A stretch of DNA of 64,000 bases from Micrasema longulum (lineage: Eukaryota; Arthropoda; Insecta; Trichoptera; Brachycentridae): contig JAGVSM010002369.1 in NCBI GenBank assembly GCA_022494885.1, positions 1-64,000 of the forward strand. Direction: 5' to 3'. Below, one piece after another: positions 1-10,315 of this stretch; the first letter of the stretch is position 1, and the number at the start of each line of letters is the position of its first letter. Both the position numbers and the translations under genes were made by a program. The notes beneath the pieces are model-generated. The model saw nothing but the letters and a program-made list of their open reading frames with translations. It ran no database searches and was not told where the DNA came from.

Positions 1-608
1 GCTTGTACGGACTGTTCTAAACTACAAATGTTATTTTTATTGTTGGTACCTACTACCGCTACATTATCCTGTGTGTACACCTGTATTAGGCGATCTGCTA
101 TCGTCGCTTGCCTATCCCTGTCATCTTCGCTTATGGCTAAATGCGCTTGGATCGTCTTGGGCAGTTGGTGTATCCACAAGTATTGCAACGTCGTTTCGTC
201 TATTTGTAAACCTATTGCTAGCGTCCGCATCTCTCTAAGTAGGCTGGATGGGTTTCGATCCCCAAGCTGTAAGGAAGAAAACAGTTTTTCTCTCCTTCTG
301 TCCTGTGGACAGCCCATGCGTTGGATTATAGCTTCCTTCAGCCTCGTATATTTTGCTCGGTTCGGTTCCATGAGTAAAATATCTGAAACTTGTTCTATGT
401 GCGTTTGTTCAAGTTTTGACACAAAGTGACTATAACGTGCGTCTTCTGAAACTATGTTTGCCAACTCGAATTGTGCTTCTATCTGTTTAAACCAAAGTTC
501 GATGTTGTTCACCCATAGCTGTGGTAGTTTAACGCTAATCCTATCCGTGTGGAACATGTTGTTTGCTGTGTTGATATTTGTCAAGTCAGTGTTGTCCTTG
601 TTAGCCAT
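1..608 (-). CDS. gag: Partial gag gene of a Ty3/gypsy LTR retrotransposon
   Basis: The minus strand is open from an ATG at 606-608 to the window edge: 202 codons with no stop and no frameshift. The protein has the look of insect Ty3/gypsy Gag of the CsRn1/Kabuki type: an N-terminal block with LPQLW, then ELWFKQIEAQFE, a segment resembling KLEEAIIQRM with LKEAIIQRM, a LGDRNPSSLLREMRTL block and an LPKTIQAHLA block before the expected ADR helix (IADRLIQVY). These are capsid-domain landmarks; Gag forms the particle that packages element RNA. The zinc knuckle, protease and polymerase would lie beyond the window start. An intact frame this long among otherwise broken elements suggests a comparatively young insertion. 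Family assignment is from recalled motif pattern, not a search. Confidence 0.8.
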   Translation of the reverse strand, partial: MANKDNTDLTNINTANNMFHTDRISVKLPQLWVNNIELWFKQIEAQFELANIVSEDARYSHFVSKLEQTHIEQVSDILLMEPNRAKYTRLKEAIIQRMGCPQDRRREKLFSSLQLGDRNPSSLLREMRTLAIGLQIDETTLQYLWIHQLPKTIQAHLAISEDDRDRQATIADRLIQVYTQDNVAVVGTNNKNNICSLEQSVQ

Positions 609-2045
609 TGTTTACAGTTTAAAATATTCGTTTTTAAAAAAAAAATTCAGAAAAATGTATGTAATAATGATTACAGTATAAGTTAAAATATTGAAATAAA
701 AGTATTCAATAATGAGTGTAGTTGTATTAAAAAGTTAAGTTTAAATTATTAGATTTAAATTTAAATTTAAATTTAAATTTCAAACAAAAAATATTTATTT
801 TTTAAATGTCAGAGTCACTATTTGTTATGTATGTACTGTGCAAGTTATAGAAAAGAAAATTAAAAACAGAAAATTTAAATAATTATTTTACCATACGGCG
901 GAACACATTTTCCAACTATTAGGTCTTTGTATTCTCCAAGCCTGAGTGGTCCCCTCAATATTAATATTCCTTTTGATTGTCCGTTGTACAATATATCAAG
1001 TTTAAAAATGTTTATGGTAAAACTTCAAATCTGTAACACATAATAACATGCATAGCCTAGGTTAAAAATATAAACATATATAGTACAGTCACACGATATA
1101 ATGTATATAGAAAAAAAATATGGATACTAATGTCCACGTACTAAGTTAAACATTCGTCAGCTTAGCCGCCCGAATATCTGTTTGTTTGATAGTTTCAAGT
1201 TGTTTACAAAAATAAAATTTTACAAATTGCAAGTATTGTGCACGACTGCGCCAGCTGAAAAATATTTCCGATAGATTTCGCTGGTAAAAAAAAAACTACT
1301 CCCGCAGTGCGTTCACAAGGAGAAAACTTTCGGATGCCTACGTCACGCTTGTCTCGCCATATAATATTTGTCAAAAATAATTATGTTCCGGTACCCTGTA
1401 AGTACCTCTACTCAATCTGGCACCCTATGTAAATGTTCGTGTGAATTGTTTGTGTGTTTGACTCAAGAAAAATAAAAAAAAATAAAATTTATATGTGTTG
1501 TAGGAATGTATTACTCGGCGTGCGATTTTTGGTGAGCGAGTCGCTCGAACGTATTATATTATGTTTGTTTATAATAATTTTAGTTAAATTATGAATCACC
1601 TGTTTGAATTAATCCCGGCCGAGTAATATAGTTAAGAAATTAATCACAGTTTAATCAATTCACTAGTTACATTAATTACATTTACATTAGTTACATTTAC
1701 ATTGAAGATTGTTACCGACAGAAAAATTCACTCGATTCGCTCGGTCTTTGAAAAATCTAATTCTATTATATATTATAATTATTATAATATAATTCTATTA
1801 TACTAAATTAATTAACATTACAATAAGTTAACCTTGAAATAGATTAACCTTGATTAATTACAAATAAATTAAAAGTGCAATCAAATTAAAAATGAAATTT
1901 TAAATTTTTCATGTACCGACCGAAAAAAAGTAATTGTTGTACAATTTTGTCAAGCGAAGATATTTCTGTCTGAAATTTTGCGCAATTTTATGGAATTTGA
2001 ATGGGGTCACCGTGATTGATTGTTTAATGTTGTGTTTTCGTGTTC
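609..2045. other. AT-rich leader or flank between gag and candidate LTR
   Basis: No coding signal. It holds a (TTTAAA)n run at 743-780, poly-A/T tracts, and a pair of 11-bp inverted TATTACTCGGC motifs near 1509 and 1622 that could bound a small decayed insertion. It may be untranslated leader of the retrotransposon, inserted sequence, or both. Confidence 0.4.
743..780. repeat. (TTTAAA)n simple repeat
   Basis: Six-base ATTTAA units are repeated several times in tandem just upstream of the gag start on its strand. Confidence 0.8.
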
Positions 2046-2048
2046 AAA

Positions 2049-2064
2049 CGTCGGGGTATACCAC
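2049..2064 (-). other. Possible primer-binding site of the LTR retrotransposon
   Basis: Read on the minus strand this gives GTGGTATACCCCGACG, close to the tRNA-Trp-complementary TGGTGACCCCGACG used by CsRn1-like Ty3/gypsy elements, but with a small internal difference. It lies on the correct strand upstream of the gag ATG, although about 1.4 kb away, which is unusually far. A second weaker GGTGACCCC lies near 2004-2012 on the same strand. Confidence 0.3.
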
Positions 2065-2065
2065 T

Positions 2066-2519
2066 TTTAGTCGTGTTGTTACCACCTTTATGTAGGCACC
2101 TAGTTGGTGGCCTAATTTTGTGATGTACAAAGTTATGTGGGTGCACAGAATGAGAGCAAGTAAAACAGGGTACTTACGTTTTACACAAAGATTTATTCAC
2201 TAAACTAAACTACTGAAGCTAACACATTGAAAGAAGGATTCTAATAACTATATTAGGCAAAATAAAATGAAGTTGGTAAATCTAAATTGGCGGTAATTTT
2301 GTGCCTCGAAGACGCGTGCGGTGAGGTCGGAATCCGGTAGTTTTCTCGAAGCCGGTTTGGCCCGTTCGTACGCTCTACGTCGGCGTTCGGCAATGTTCGG
2401 CTCGTGCCGTCGTTGTCGACCCGCCACAAAGACCTTGTCCCCTACCTAAAAGCCCGACGGATCTGGGCTTCGACAGGGAGATTTAGCGAAGTATAAATTC
2501 TACTCTCGCCTTCCACACA
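2066..2519 (-). repeat. Candidate 5' LTR of the gag-bearing element
   Basis: On the minus strand this GC-richer block begins TGTGTGGAAGGCGAG, has a TATA-like TTTATACTTC about 35 bp in, and has an AATAAA signal near 2187, followed by the candidate primer-binding site. That order (promoter, poly(A) signal, primer site, gag) fits an LTR. Without the second LTR, which would lie outside the window, the ends cannot be fixed. Confidence 0.35.
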
Positions 2520-2559
2520 GGAGCCAGGCTCTTTTTTGAAGGTCTTTTGATGATGCACA

Positions 2560-3368
2560 AAGTTGGCAAAAAATAATTATTAAAAATTGATAACAATCAA
2601 TATGCCGGCTTCTTTTGAAGAGTTTTAAGTGGTTTCCTCTCCACATAAGCGAATGCTGAGAAGTTCCTGATTGGCCCACATTAGAATATCCTTCCTGATC
2701 GCAAACAGTTTAGCTAAAATAAAGTAATCAGAAAAATCCTCTTTTTGAAATATATACCTTGTATATTATAAGCAAGGTAAAAAATAATGCAACTCCCATA
2801 AAAAAAAATCCAGGCTCTTTATAGACCTGGGCTTGGAGGGCAAGAACTATTCACGGATAGATCTTCACAGGTCGCAGTGACGTCAGAAGCTTGAATACCA
2901 CTGACCCCCACCACTAAGAATAAGAATGAACATTTAATGTGCCCTCGTTGGTGACCTGTAAATAAATATTTTTTTAAATGAATTTTATATCTGTGTAACA
3001 AATGGAATGTTCATAATATGAACTTCCGGTTTAAATACGGGCCATGATTTTAATATCGTTATTATAACTTCAGGAATATAATATTGCGTACTCTGTTGAT
3101 AATAGAATAATTACTTTCCCGAAGGAAGGTTTCATTGTCCAGTCCAGTGATAAAGAAAGTATCCCGATGGATAGAAATGAACGTAGTTATGCAGAAAGCA
3201 GCCAGCCATATAAAAGTGAAACTGAGATAATAGCACTTTTGTGAAAAAAGAGAATAATCAAATCTACACAAGAGTTGGAATGTTTTTTACTTTGGCAAAT
3301 GATAAATAATTCATGCATTCGTTTTTTTTTATAATGCAAAAAATAATTTAAATATGTACGAGTATATA
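2560..3368. other. AT-rich stretch without a recognised gene
   Basis: Short chance frames only. A CCAGGCTCTT motif near 2810 repeats one near 2524 at the edge of the candidate LTR. Nothing else supportable is seen. Confidence 0.4.
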
Positions 3369-3715
3369 CATGGTGATCTTTAAACCCTGTCACATCCGGA
3401 ACCACGATGATCAGTATGAGCAAGAAGACATATTGGCACATTAAAATGAATTTTTAGAACCACTAAAATCTTAAAAAATAATATATAGAAAAAAAACAAA
3501 TGGTTGCTTGCTTCTGCAAGGGAGAAACGAGGAGGGGGGAGTCTGATATACCGTCAACGTACCACGCCCTCGCTTCTCCCCTGCAGAAGAAAGCAACCAT
3601 TTGTTTTTTTTTTAATTTTCTTCGTTCTAAATATGTTTTTTAATATGCTTATATGTCTTCTTGTCTATACTGATCATCGTGGTTTCAGATGTGACAGGGT
3701 TTAAAGTACACCCTG
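3369..3715. mobile_element. Fold-back MITE, family F1, copy 1
   Basis: Two long inverted arms (about 3369-3535 and 3577-3715) share, in mirror order, TTTAAACCCTGTCACATCC, ACCACGATGATCAGTATGAG, AGAAGACATAT and AAATGGTTGCTTGCTTCTGC. TA flanks both ends. The loop is GC-richer and has no coding content. Another complete copy lies at 38171-38546 and a one-armed copy at 6754-6925. Non-autonomous; the mobilising transposase is unknown, though TA flanks fit a Tc1/mariner-type source. Confidence 0.85.
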
Positions 3716-3729
3716 TATATGACCAGATT

Positions 3730-4440
3730 CAATGATTTTAATGACAGACAGATATAATATTGAATGAAACCTCATACAAACTCTGAATGTATGAGGTGAC
3801 ATTAATTTCATGATATTTTGACATCACGAAATTTTCAGAAGGTGATTTTTATAGTTTTTTTTTTATATGAAAGCGGCCTGACTGTTTTAAGCAGAACATA
3901 GGATTGACCTTCCTGAATTCGAGGACATCAAAATATCATTTTCTCAAAATTGTGGACTGGCTGCTTTCTGCATATTTACGTTCAAATGATAGGTACCGGC
4001 ACGTGGGCACATAATCCTGTGTACAGTTGGGCAATATGGTTGAATGTTGAATGTATAGCACCTGCATACTAGTATGAAGATAAGTTTAATAATAAATATA
4101 ATATGTTATAAGTTATAACACAAAAGCCGCTTAATTGAATCATTTTAGTGCACCGAGGGACAAAGTACCAGTAGTCCTATGATTGTGACTTGTAAACAGG
4201 TTTTCTACTTCAAAGCGAAACAAAGCTTCTTTTGACACTCCCCGTTGTTAGCCTTTACCTAACCACTGACAAGTTTTTAAAGTATTATACAATATTTTTG
4301 CATTTAAATAAAAATGCATTTTTTAAAATGAGCGAATTATAATTTTGTTGACCATAGGGAAAAGGAACAGAGTGCCATAATGTAAATAAAAATCAAACGA
4401 TTTGTTTAATTATATTGTAATGATTTGTATTAAATCTATC
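3730..4440. other. Gene-free AT-rich stretch
   Basis: No supportable gene. A small hairpin with CCTCATACA/TGTATGAGG arms is visible near 3770-3802. Confidence 0.4.
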
Positions 4441-4446
4441 CTTAAC

Positions 4447-5450
4447 ATGTTATCAATAATTCCTTAAAACTCCTCGGATTTATTAACAGAAGCACAACTG
4501 ACTTCAAAAATATCAATACCCTTAAAACTCTCTTCTGTTCCCTAGTTCGCCCGCACCTAGAGTATTCCTCTGTTATCTGGTCTCCGTAATAATATGATGT
4601 TCACATAAACAATATTGAATCAGTTCAACATCGATTTTTAGAGTATTATTATTTTTTTTTTTTAAAAACTGGCTCAAGAGAGAGACGTCTGCTGAGAATC
4701 TGGCTTTTAGAACGTGTTTTTTCATATTGAAGTTTTTTTGTGTTTTTTTTTTATTTGGACAATTTTTTATTTTTAATGTACATATTTTTCTTTTTTTCCA
4801 TAGTAATAAGAGTTTTTATATGTTTATAGAATTTAAGAGATAAGATTATGTATATATATTAGAACTTAACTATAAGCACCTGCTGATAAACTGCATTTTG
4901 TGCAGTTCAGTAGGACTTGATAATTTATATGTTAATTTTTGTCTGCTTTTGATAAATAAAAGAAAGATAGGCTGGAGATTGGGCTTATTCAGAGACCAAT
5001 ATACGTAAAATGAGTTAGAAACTAGCTTAAATATATATCTTCTCTTCAAGACCGTCGAAATAAATCCGACCTTTTAGTCCTATTTAAAATTCTCAACTCA
5101 CTCTTTGATGCGCCTGAACTACCGAGCTCGATAAAATTAAATATCCCTACCAGAAACCTCTGACAAAACTTACTCTTTCATATCGACAACCATAGAACTA
5201 ACTATGGTTTTCATTCCCCTGTGCCCAGAGTTCTTAAGTCTGCCAACAAACATACCAGTCTTGATTTCTTTGATAATAAGTGGTCTTCTTTCAAACAATC
5301 ACTGAATCAAATTAAAATATAAACACCTCTCCCGCTTCCACTCCCACCAATTCTACTATATACCATTGTGTCTTTCTAATTTCCTTCTATGCATAAATAT
5401 GTCCTTAAAAATGCCCATTGGGCGTTTATCTAAATAAATAAAAAAAGTAA
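4447..5450 (+). mobile_element. LINE relic, jockey/CR1-type reverse transcriptase C-terminus, interrupted
   Basis: Around 4455-4632 the plus strand translates to LGFINRSTTDFKNINTL, then SLVRPHLEYSSVIWSP and ESVQHRFLEYY, the usual segment after the RT palm in non-LTR retrotransposons. From 5035 it resumes with LLVLFKILNSLFDAPELP and ends with the family-typical FDNKWSSFKQSLNQIKI and a stop near 5322. The AT-rich stretch at about 4640-4980 separates the halves and looks like a later insertion. Stops and frameshifts make it dead. The 3' tail ends GGGCGTTTATCTAAATAAA. Clade is uncertain. Confidence 0.75.
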
Positions 5451-5571
5451 ACAATCTAATAAAAAAATAAAAAAATTGTTTATTAGATACATATTTTGTT
5501 ACACTTGTTATATCATGAAACGCTCGAATTTAAATTTAGTAACTGTCGTGTTAAACCCCTATGGGCGTTTA

Positions 5572-6246
5572 TCTTTATATATATATAATTCCTCTGTACG
5601 TGTGATGTTACCGTACTCCTCCTAAACGGCTTAACCGATTTACGTGCGGTTTTTAGAGAAATATAGATCTTTGCGCTGTGCGTGTTCGTAGATATTAAAA
5701 TCTCCAATCTAATATGTAAAAAAAAGTAAGTAGCATAAATGTTTTATTCATCGATCTACCAGGGTTGCATTCGAGGAGAATGCATAAAAAAAAATTGGAA
5801 AGATGTTGGTTTTTTGTGTATAAAAAAAGTTTTTATTTAATGTTTACAAACAGCATTTGTTTTTTGTGGATCTCCATCAGATTCTTTCCTTAAATTCCTT
5901 ATAATTTCAACCCATTTATTTCTTTTTACTAAATTTTTGGTAATACTTAAATAATACATATTATATTCAAAACATTTTTAAAAATCGTATTTCTACATAA
6001 GTACACCCCTTCGCTGTTGAGAAGACCGGAGTTTGACGTTTGCAAAAAAAATGCCATATTTGAAAAAAAAAATGTTTTTGAATTCGACCATAAACAAGTA
6101 CCTAGGTACCTACTTGAATTCAATATTTTAATATAAACCATTTTTAGTTTTGGAATTTAATCACAAACAAGTACCTAGGTACCTACTTATCAATGAAAAG
6201 TCTTTTGCCAACGTTCGGGCAGGATAACGTCTGTCGGGTCCGCTAG
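5572..6246 (+). mobile_element. Non-autonomous Helitron, copy 1 (complete)
   Basis: It starts TCTTTATATATATATAATTC directly after an A and ends GTCTGTCGGGTCCGCTAG directly before a T, the TC...CTAG structure inserted between A and T that marks Helitrons. A second element at 53967-55131 (minus) has the same two termini. It shares the internal TTTACGTGCGG and AGATCTTTGCGCTG blocks and has a duplicated AAACAAGTACCTAGGTACC segment near its 3' end. No Rep/helicase gene is present, so it would need one in trans. It sits inside a LINE-like tail (CTATGGGCGTTTA) resembling the one ending near 5450. Confidence 0.85.
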
Positions 6247-6750
6247 TAATAAATGAATAAACAATTCTCAGCTGGAAATGTTCATTCAACTTTTAAAAAG
6301 TTATGTACCTTTTATACTTATATCGTTTCTTGTGAGAAAATCAACTTATTTGAGACTTAGACTTTGAAGTTATGTTAAAAATTTTAGAAAGATAAACCAA
6401 ATAATGAATCAATAAATACAAGTTTATATATGTACCTACTTAAGTAAGCAATTATTGCGAAAACAAACCTTCTAAAAGTAACTTTCTAGGTAGGTGTAGC
6501 AACAGCAATATTTGTGTAGGAAGTTGCCATACTAACTTATTTCTAATATAATTACAGTAAATTAAATATTCATGTTTTTTTTCATTTTGTGTATTTCATA
6601 GTATTATCCTTATAAGTAGGTACTTGTGATAATTATAACAAAAAAGTTAGTGAAAAGCTGCTTAGTATTTTTTAGGACTACATTTTTCAATTCCCACTAT
6701 GTACGAATTTGTAACTAACAAAAAAATACTAAATGTAATTCTATATTTGT
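6247..6750. other. Gene-free AT-rich stretch
   Basis: No gene or recognisable repeat beyond scattered TAGGTA-type words. Confidence 0.4.
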
Positions 6751-6753
6751 ATA

Positions 6754-6925
6754 CGGGTGTTCTTTAAACCCTGTCACATCCGAAACCACGATGATCAGTA
6801 TGAGCAAGAAGACATATTGGCACATTAAAATACGTTTTTAAAACGAATAAAATTTACAAAAATAAAATATTATAAAAAACAAATGGTTGCTTACTTCTGC
6901 AGGGGAGAAACGAGGAGTTTTATGT
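6754..6925. mobile_element. Fold-back MITE family F1, one-armed copy
   Basis: It matches the left arm of copies 3369-3715 and 38171-38546 (TTTAAACCCTGTCACATCCG through TTGCTTACTTCTGCAGGGG). The second arm is missing; unrelated sequence follows, ending in a CAGGGTGA near 7004 that might be the start of another insertion. Confidence 0.75.
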
Positions 6926-7049
6926 TGGAGAAAAAGTTAAAAAAATTGGAAGGGGGTTAAGGGAGGGGCGTGAGTTTAATAGGTACAGGGTGACCATTAC
7001 AATGGAACATAGTATAACCGGCTATATTGAAAGGTTGTTTGATTATTGA

Positions 7050-7140
7050 TCAAAGGAAGGTGCATCTCGAAACCGGTAGACATAGAAAATTCGGTATGTG
7101 GTTTTATGCAAATATTTAATAAAATTCATTTAAATGTTTG
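7050..7140. repeat. Dispersed repeat with CTCGAAACCGGTAGACA core, copy 1
   Basis: The core and following CGGTAWGTGGTT...AAATATTTAATAA match 11865-11950. Possibly the 3' end of a retroelement; class not determined. Confidence 0.6.
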
Positions 7141-8017
7141 ACCACGAGGTTAATTAATCAGCTTCAAGAATTAGACGCTATGCGACTGTGAAAAAATATT
7201 ATTTGTAAAAATTAAAAACATAATTTGTTTGGTACTACATAGATACTTATTGAAACACGCTAATTTATGTAATAAGTTATTGCGAAATTGCTTGTTGTCG
7301 TAATGTTATAAATAATATTATCTATTATCAAGGTTTGGTTCATAGTGTTGTATTCCGCGAACTTAATCGTGTGTTGATTCAACTATCTGCGATTTTATTA
7401 ATTTTGCAAATACATTGTACTGACTAACATTATTGATAGCAACATTAAGAATTTCATAATAATCTGACGTACAAATAGTGAAAAAAAGTACTCATGTTTA
7501 TTTATAATTATTCAATTTTATGTTTATTCATATTCGAAGGACTTTTTTGTAAACTTACTAGGGGAAGGTGGGGCATGATGGGGTAGTGGGGCAAGATGGG
7601 GCCCTGCGATAAAAGCCGAAATCTGCCGAGTAGCTCCGAGCACATTACGCCGTTTGATGCTCTTCTTAGACCCCCCACCAATGATGCAATTGCAGCGGAC
7701 ATGTGTGCACGCTCCGATACGCAGCGATACTAAACGTGTTTTTCGCAAATTTTATGATATTTTATCGAGTTTTGCTGCTTGTGACATTAAAAGAAGCATA
7801 TCGTGATTTTAACTGGCTGATGGTCGCTTTACAAGCTCAAAGTATTGTAAATTACAGTAAGTTCATCAATTATTTCCAGAGAAATTGTATTTCGTAAACA
7901 ATAAGCATTGTTAACAAGCACGGTAAAAGGGGCAAGACAGGGTATCGGTACCCCATCTTACCTCATTGCTTGAACACAATGTAGTAACAGTTTTTATTTT
8001 CTTTGTGTAAGCAGAAT

Positions 8018-8280
8018 ATGGTCCGAAACTACGTTTGAAAGATCAAGAGGGGAAGTCGGTCAAAGGAATGCATGAATCGAGATAAAGAAGACATTTTAGT
8101 AGGAAGAAAAGGATATAAACTAGCTGCAAGATTTTATTCGATTCCTCAAACTACTTTGGAGCGAAAAGTTATGTTGGCCAGGCAAAATAATAACAGGATA
8201 GATAAGGTGAAGGTTCTTTTGGGTCCAAAACATACAGTTTTTAATGAAAATGAAGTAGCCATCGAAACGATCAAGACATA
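8018..8280 (+). pseudogene. pogo/CENP-B-type transposase N-terminus (HTH), broken
   Basis: From ATG 8018 the frame reads MVRNYV, a stop (TGA where Arg CGA is expected), then KIKRGSRSKECMNRDKEDIL. The downstream open part from ATG 8072 encodes 69 residues with VGRKGYKLAARFYSIPQTTL, the Psq-like helix-turn-helix signature of pogo/Tigger/Jerky proteins (Gly-x-Ser/Gly-Tyr, AA-x-x-F/Y-x-I/V-P-x-T-T-L). This domain binds transposon ends or host DNA. It ends at TAA 8279 where the deletion joins the zinc-finger part. The 69-residue open part could still be translated, but nothing shows that it is. Confidence 0.75.
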
Positions 8281-8282
8281 AC

Positions 8283-8463
8283 TCTTCTTCCATAAATGAT
8301 GAAGATGATACACAGTGCCTGTTTTGTAGAGGGTCATACGTTGAGTCAAATAAAGGCTGGATAGCGTGTCAAATGTGCCAGAGCTGGGCACACTATTCAT
8401 GCGCTGGAGTAGACAAAAAAAACAAAACACCATCCTTGTCTGTCCTAGTTGCGAACCGCAGTA
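8283..8463 (+). pseudogene. C-terminal PHD-like zinc finger of a pogo-type transposase
   Basis: Plus-strand translation from 8283 gives SSSINDEDDTQCLFCRG, then GWIACQMCQSWAHYSCAGV and, after a one-base shift in an A-rich run near 8412-8430, VCPSCEPQ and a stop at TAG 8461-8463. The spacing C-x2-C ... C-x2-C-x3-W-x-H-x4-C ... C-x2-C is the Cys4-His-Cys3 finger found at the C-terminus of many insect pogo/Jerky-like proteins. All metal ligands are present. It may act in protein or chromatin contact; that is inference. The frame differs from the HTH part, so no single fused protein is made without a splice or frameshift. Confidence 0.7.
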
Positions 8464-8956
8464 GGCGGTACCCCATCTTTCCCCACCAGTGGGGCAAGAC
8501 GGGATAATTACGACTGTTTCGAATTGATTTATTTCACTTATTTTTTTTATCTTATTTTTAGTTTTTTTGTAACACGTTTGTTAGATTAAAGATCAAAGTT
8601 TATAAAAATAAACTTTTTTTAAAGGATTTAAAAAAAGAAACGCGTTTTATTGACGTATTACCTTAAAGGCCCCATCATGCCTCACCCTCCCCTACTTACC
8701 AATATTAATTTACCAACGGATAAAAGTTCACAGAATATTCTAGTTTCTACGCTTCTAGTAGGTATAACTCACGGGAAAACAGATGTGTGTTTGTATCAAA
8801 ATAAGTTTGTTTTCACCGATTTCGTGATCCCTTTTCTAGAATATTTTGAATTTTTTTTTACGCAACACAGGAAGTCAATACCAAAAAATTGAGCAAGAAA
8901 TTAACTTTGCTAGCCAAAATATTTATTTTCGTTTATCAGGCTCTATCCGTTCCATG

Positions 8957-10307
8957 TAGTGACCGCCAATAAAACGAGTTTCGGCCGCGGTTTCGGTTTC
9001 GGACAAAAATTGGTCGAAACTTCGTCTCAGCCGAAACCTGCTGTCAGGATGTATAAGTTATATGTATAACATAACAACGAACTAAAAAGCGCTAAAAATA
9101 AATAAATTCTCAGTAAATTTATGCCTTTTATTTTACTTTATTATTATTTTAAAGACTGCTATTATCTATTATTAAATTGTAAAATGGAAATACTTCACAA
9201 GGTATTCCCATTCCGCGAGGTGTCCGACAGGGTTGTGTTCTCTCGCCTACTTTGTTTAACCTGTACTCTGACTTAGTCTTCAAAGAAGCTCCGATTGGTA
9301 CAAATCTCGGTGTGAAGGTAAACGGTGTAGCTATCAATAATATTAGATATGCAGATGACACCGTTTAATTGCAGACAATATATAAGACCTTCAAGAACTG
9401 CTTGATAAGATTAACTCCATCGGTGAACGTTTTGGTTTAAATATTAATGGAAACAAAACTAAACTTATGGTTTTTAGCCGAGAGTCACCTAAATGTAAAT
9501 CTCCAACTTAAAGGTATCAATATTGAGAGAGTGAAACAGTTTAGGTACTTAGGCAGTATCATCACAGAAAATCTAGACCCCGACATTGAGCATATAAAAT
9601 GCAGAATAGAAGCAGCCCGAACAGGATTTAACGAAATGAAAAATCTTCTTTCTGACGATAATATAAACCTTAAGCTGAGACAACGAATGGTCAAATGTTA
9701 TATATGGTCTGTCTTACTGTACGGTGTAGAGGCGTGGACTCTAAAAGTTAATATTATAAACCGCCTTGAAGCATTTAAAATGTGGATCCACCGTAGAATG
9801 TTAAGAATATCTTGGACCGATATGATAACCAACGATGAAGTATTACGTAGAGCCAATACTAATAGTGAACTATTCACCACTGTTAAGCTCCGTAAGATTT
9901 CATATTTTGGCCACGTGTTGAGAGGTGATAAATATGCCATACTTCAGCTTGTCATGAATGGGAAGATCGAGGGATGTAGAGGGGTCGGAAGAAAACAGCT
10001 TTCCTGGCTTCGAAACATCCGAGCATGGACCAGGATTAGAGCTGTGGAGGAGCTGTTTCGCACTGCTCAGGATAGGGAAGCTTTCTCCCAAGTGATCGTC
10101 AACGTCGGGGGAACCCGACATGACACGTGAAGAAGAAGAATATTATTTTAAAGAACTCGTAAGGTTGAACAATAATAACGCCTAATTTTGGGCGTTTTGA
10201 AGCGAATTTTAACTTATTTGAATAAGTTTCGGTTTCGGCCGAAACTAGAACAGAAACCGAAATTTGGTTTTGGCTTCTGCTGAAAATCATGTTTCGGTCG
10301 GTCACTA
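8957..10307. mobile_element. hAT-type element with 8-bp target-site duplication, host of a LINE insertion
   Basis: Terminal sequences TAGTGACCG and CGGTCGGTCACTA are inverted, and the 8-bp GTTCCATG is duplicated exactly at 8949-8956 and 10308-10315, diagnostic of hAT transposition. The arms are full of GTTTCGGTTTCGG-type words in both orientations. The interior is almost wholly the LINE inserted at 9156-10140; without it the element would be only about 370 bp and non-coding, a MITE. Confidence 0.9.
9156..10140 (+). mobile_element. 5'-truncated LINE (RTE/Proto2-like RT) inserted in a hAT element
   Basis: The insertion is bounded by a 14-bp duplication TATTATTTTAAAGA (9142-9155 and 10141-10154) and ends in a short (GAA)n tail. 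The coding order is IPRGVRQGCVLSPTLFNLYS, then RYADDTV, the RT catalytic YADD box, then a stop and two frame changes, then FRYLGSIITENLDPDIEHIK, LYGVEAWTLK, IHRRMLRISWTD and GHVLRGDKYAILQLV, closing near 10130. The last 227 codons (9447-10130) are open. Reverse transcriptase from retrotransposition; inactive here. The loss of frame probably came after insertion. Confidence 0.88.
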
Positions 10308-10315
10308 GTTCCATG

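Larger units (their letters stand above)
7561..8692 (+). mobile_element. pogo-like non-autonomous DNA transposon with retained HTH and zinc-finger segments
   Basis: The ends are imperfect inverted repeats (GGGGAAGGTGGGGCATGATG left; the complement of CATCATGCCTCACCCTCCCC right) flanked on both sides by TA, the target of Tc1/mariner/pogo transposases. Motifs of the form GGGGCAAGAYGGG recur inside at 7588, 7929 and 8491 and in reverse complement (TACCCCATCTT) at 7950 and 8469, as expected for repeated transposase-binding sites. The interior holds a pogo-type helix-turn-helix frame (8018-8280) joined almost directly to a cysteine-rich finger (8283-8463). The catalytic DDE domain that should lie between is absent, so this is an internal-deletion derivative. 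Confidence 0.85.

Noticed and set aside
28..429. 133-codon plus-strand frame
   Set aside because: It is the antisense shadow of the open gag frame on the minus strand.
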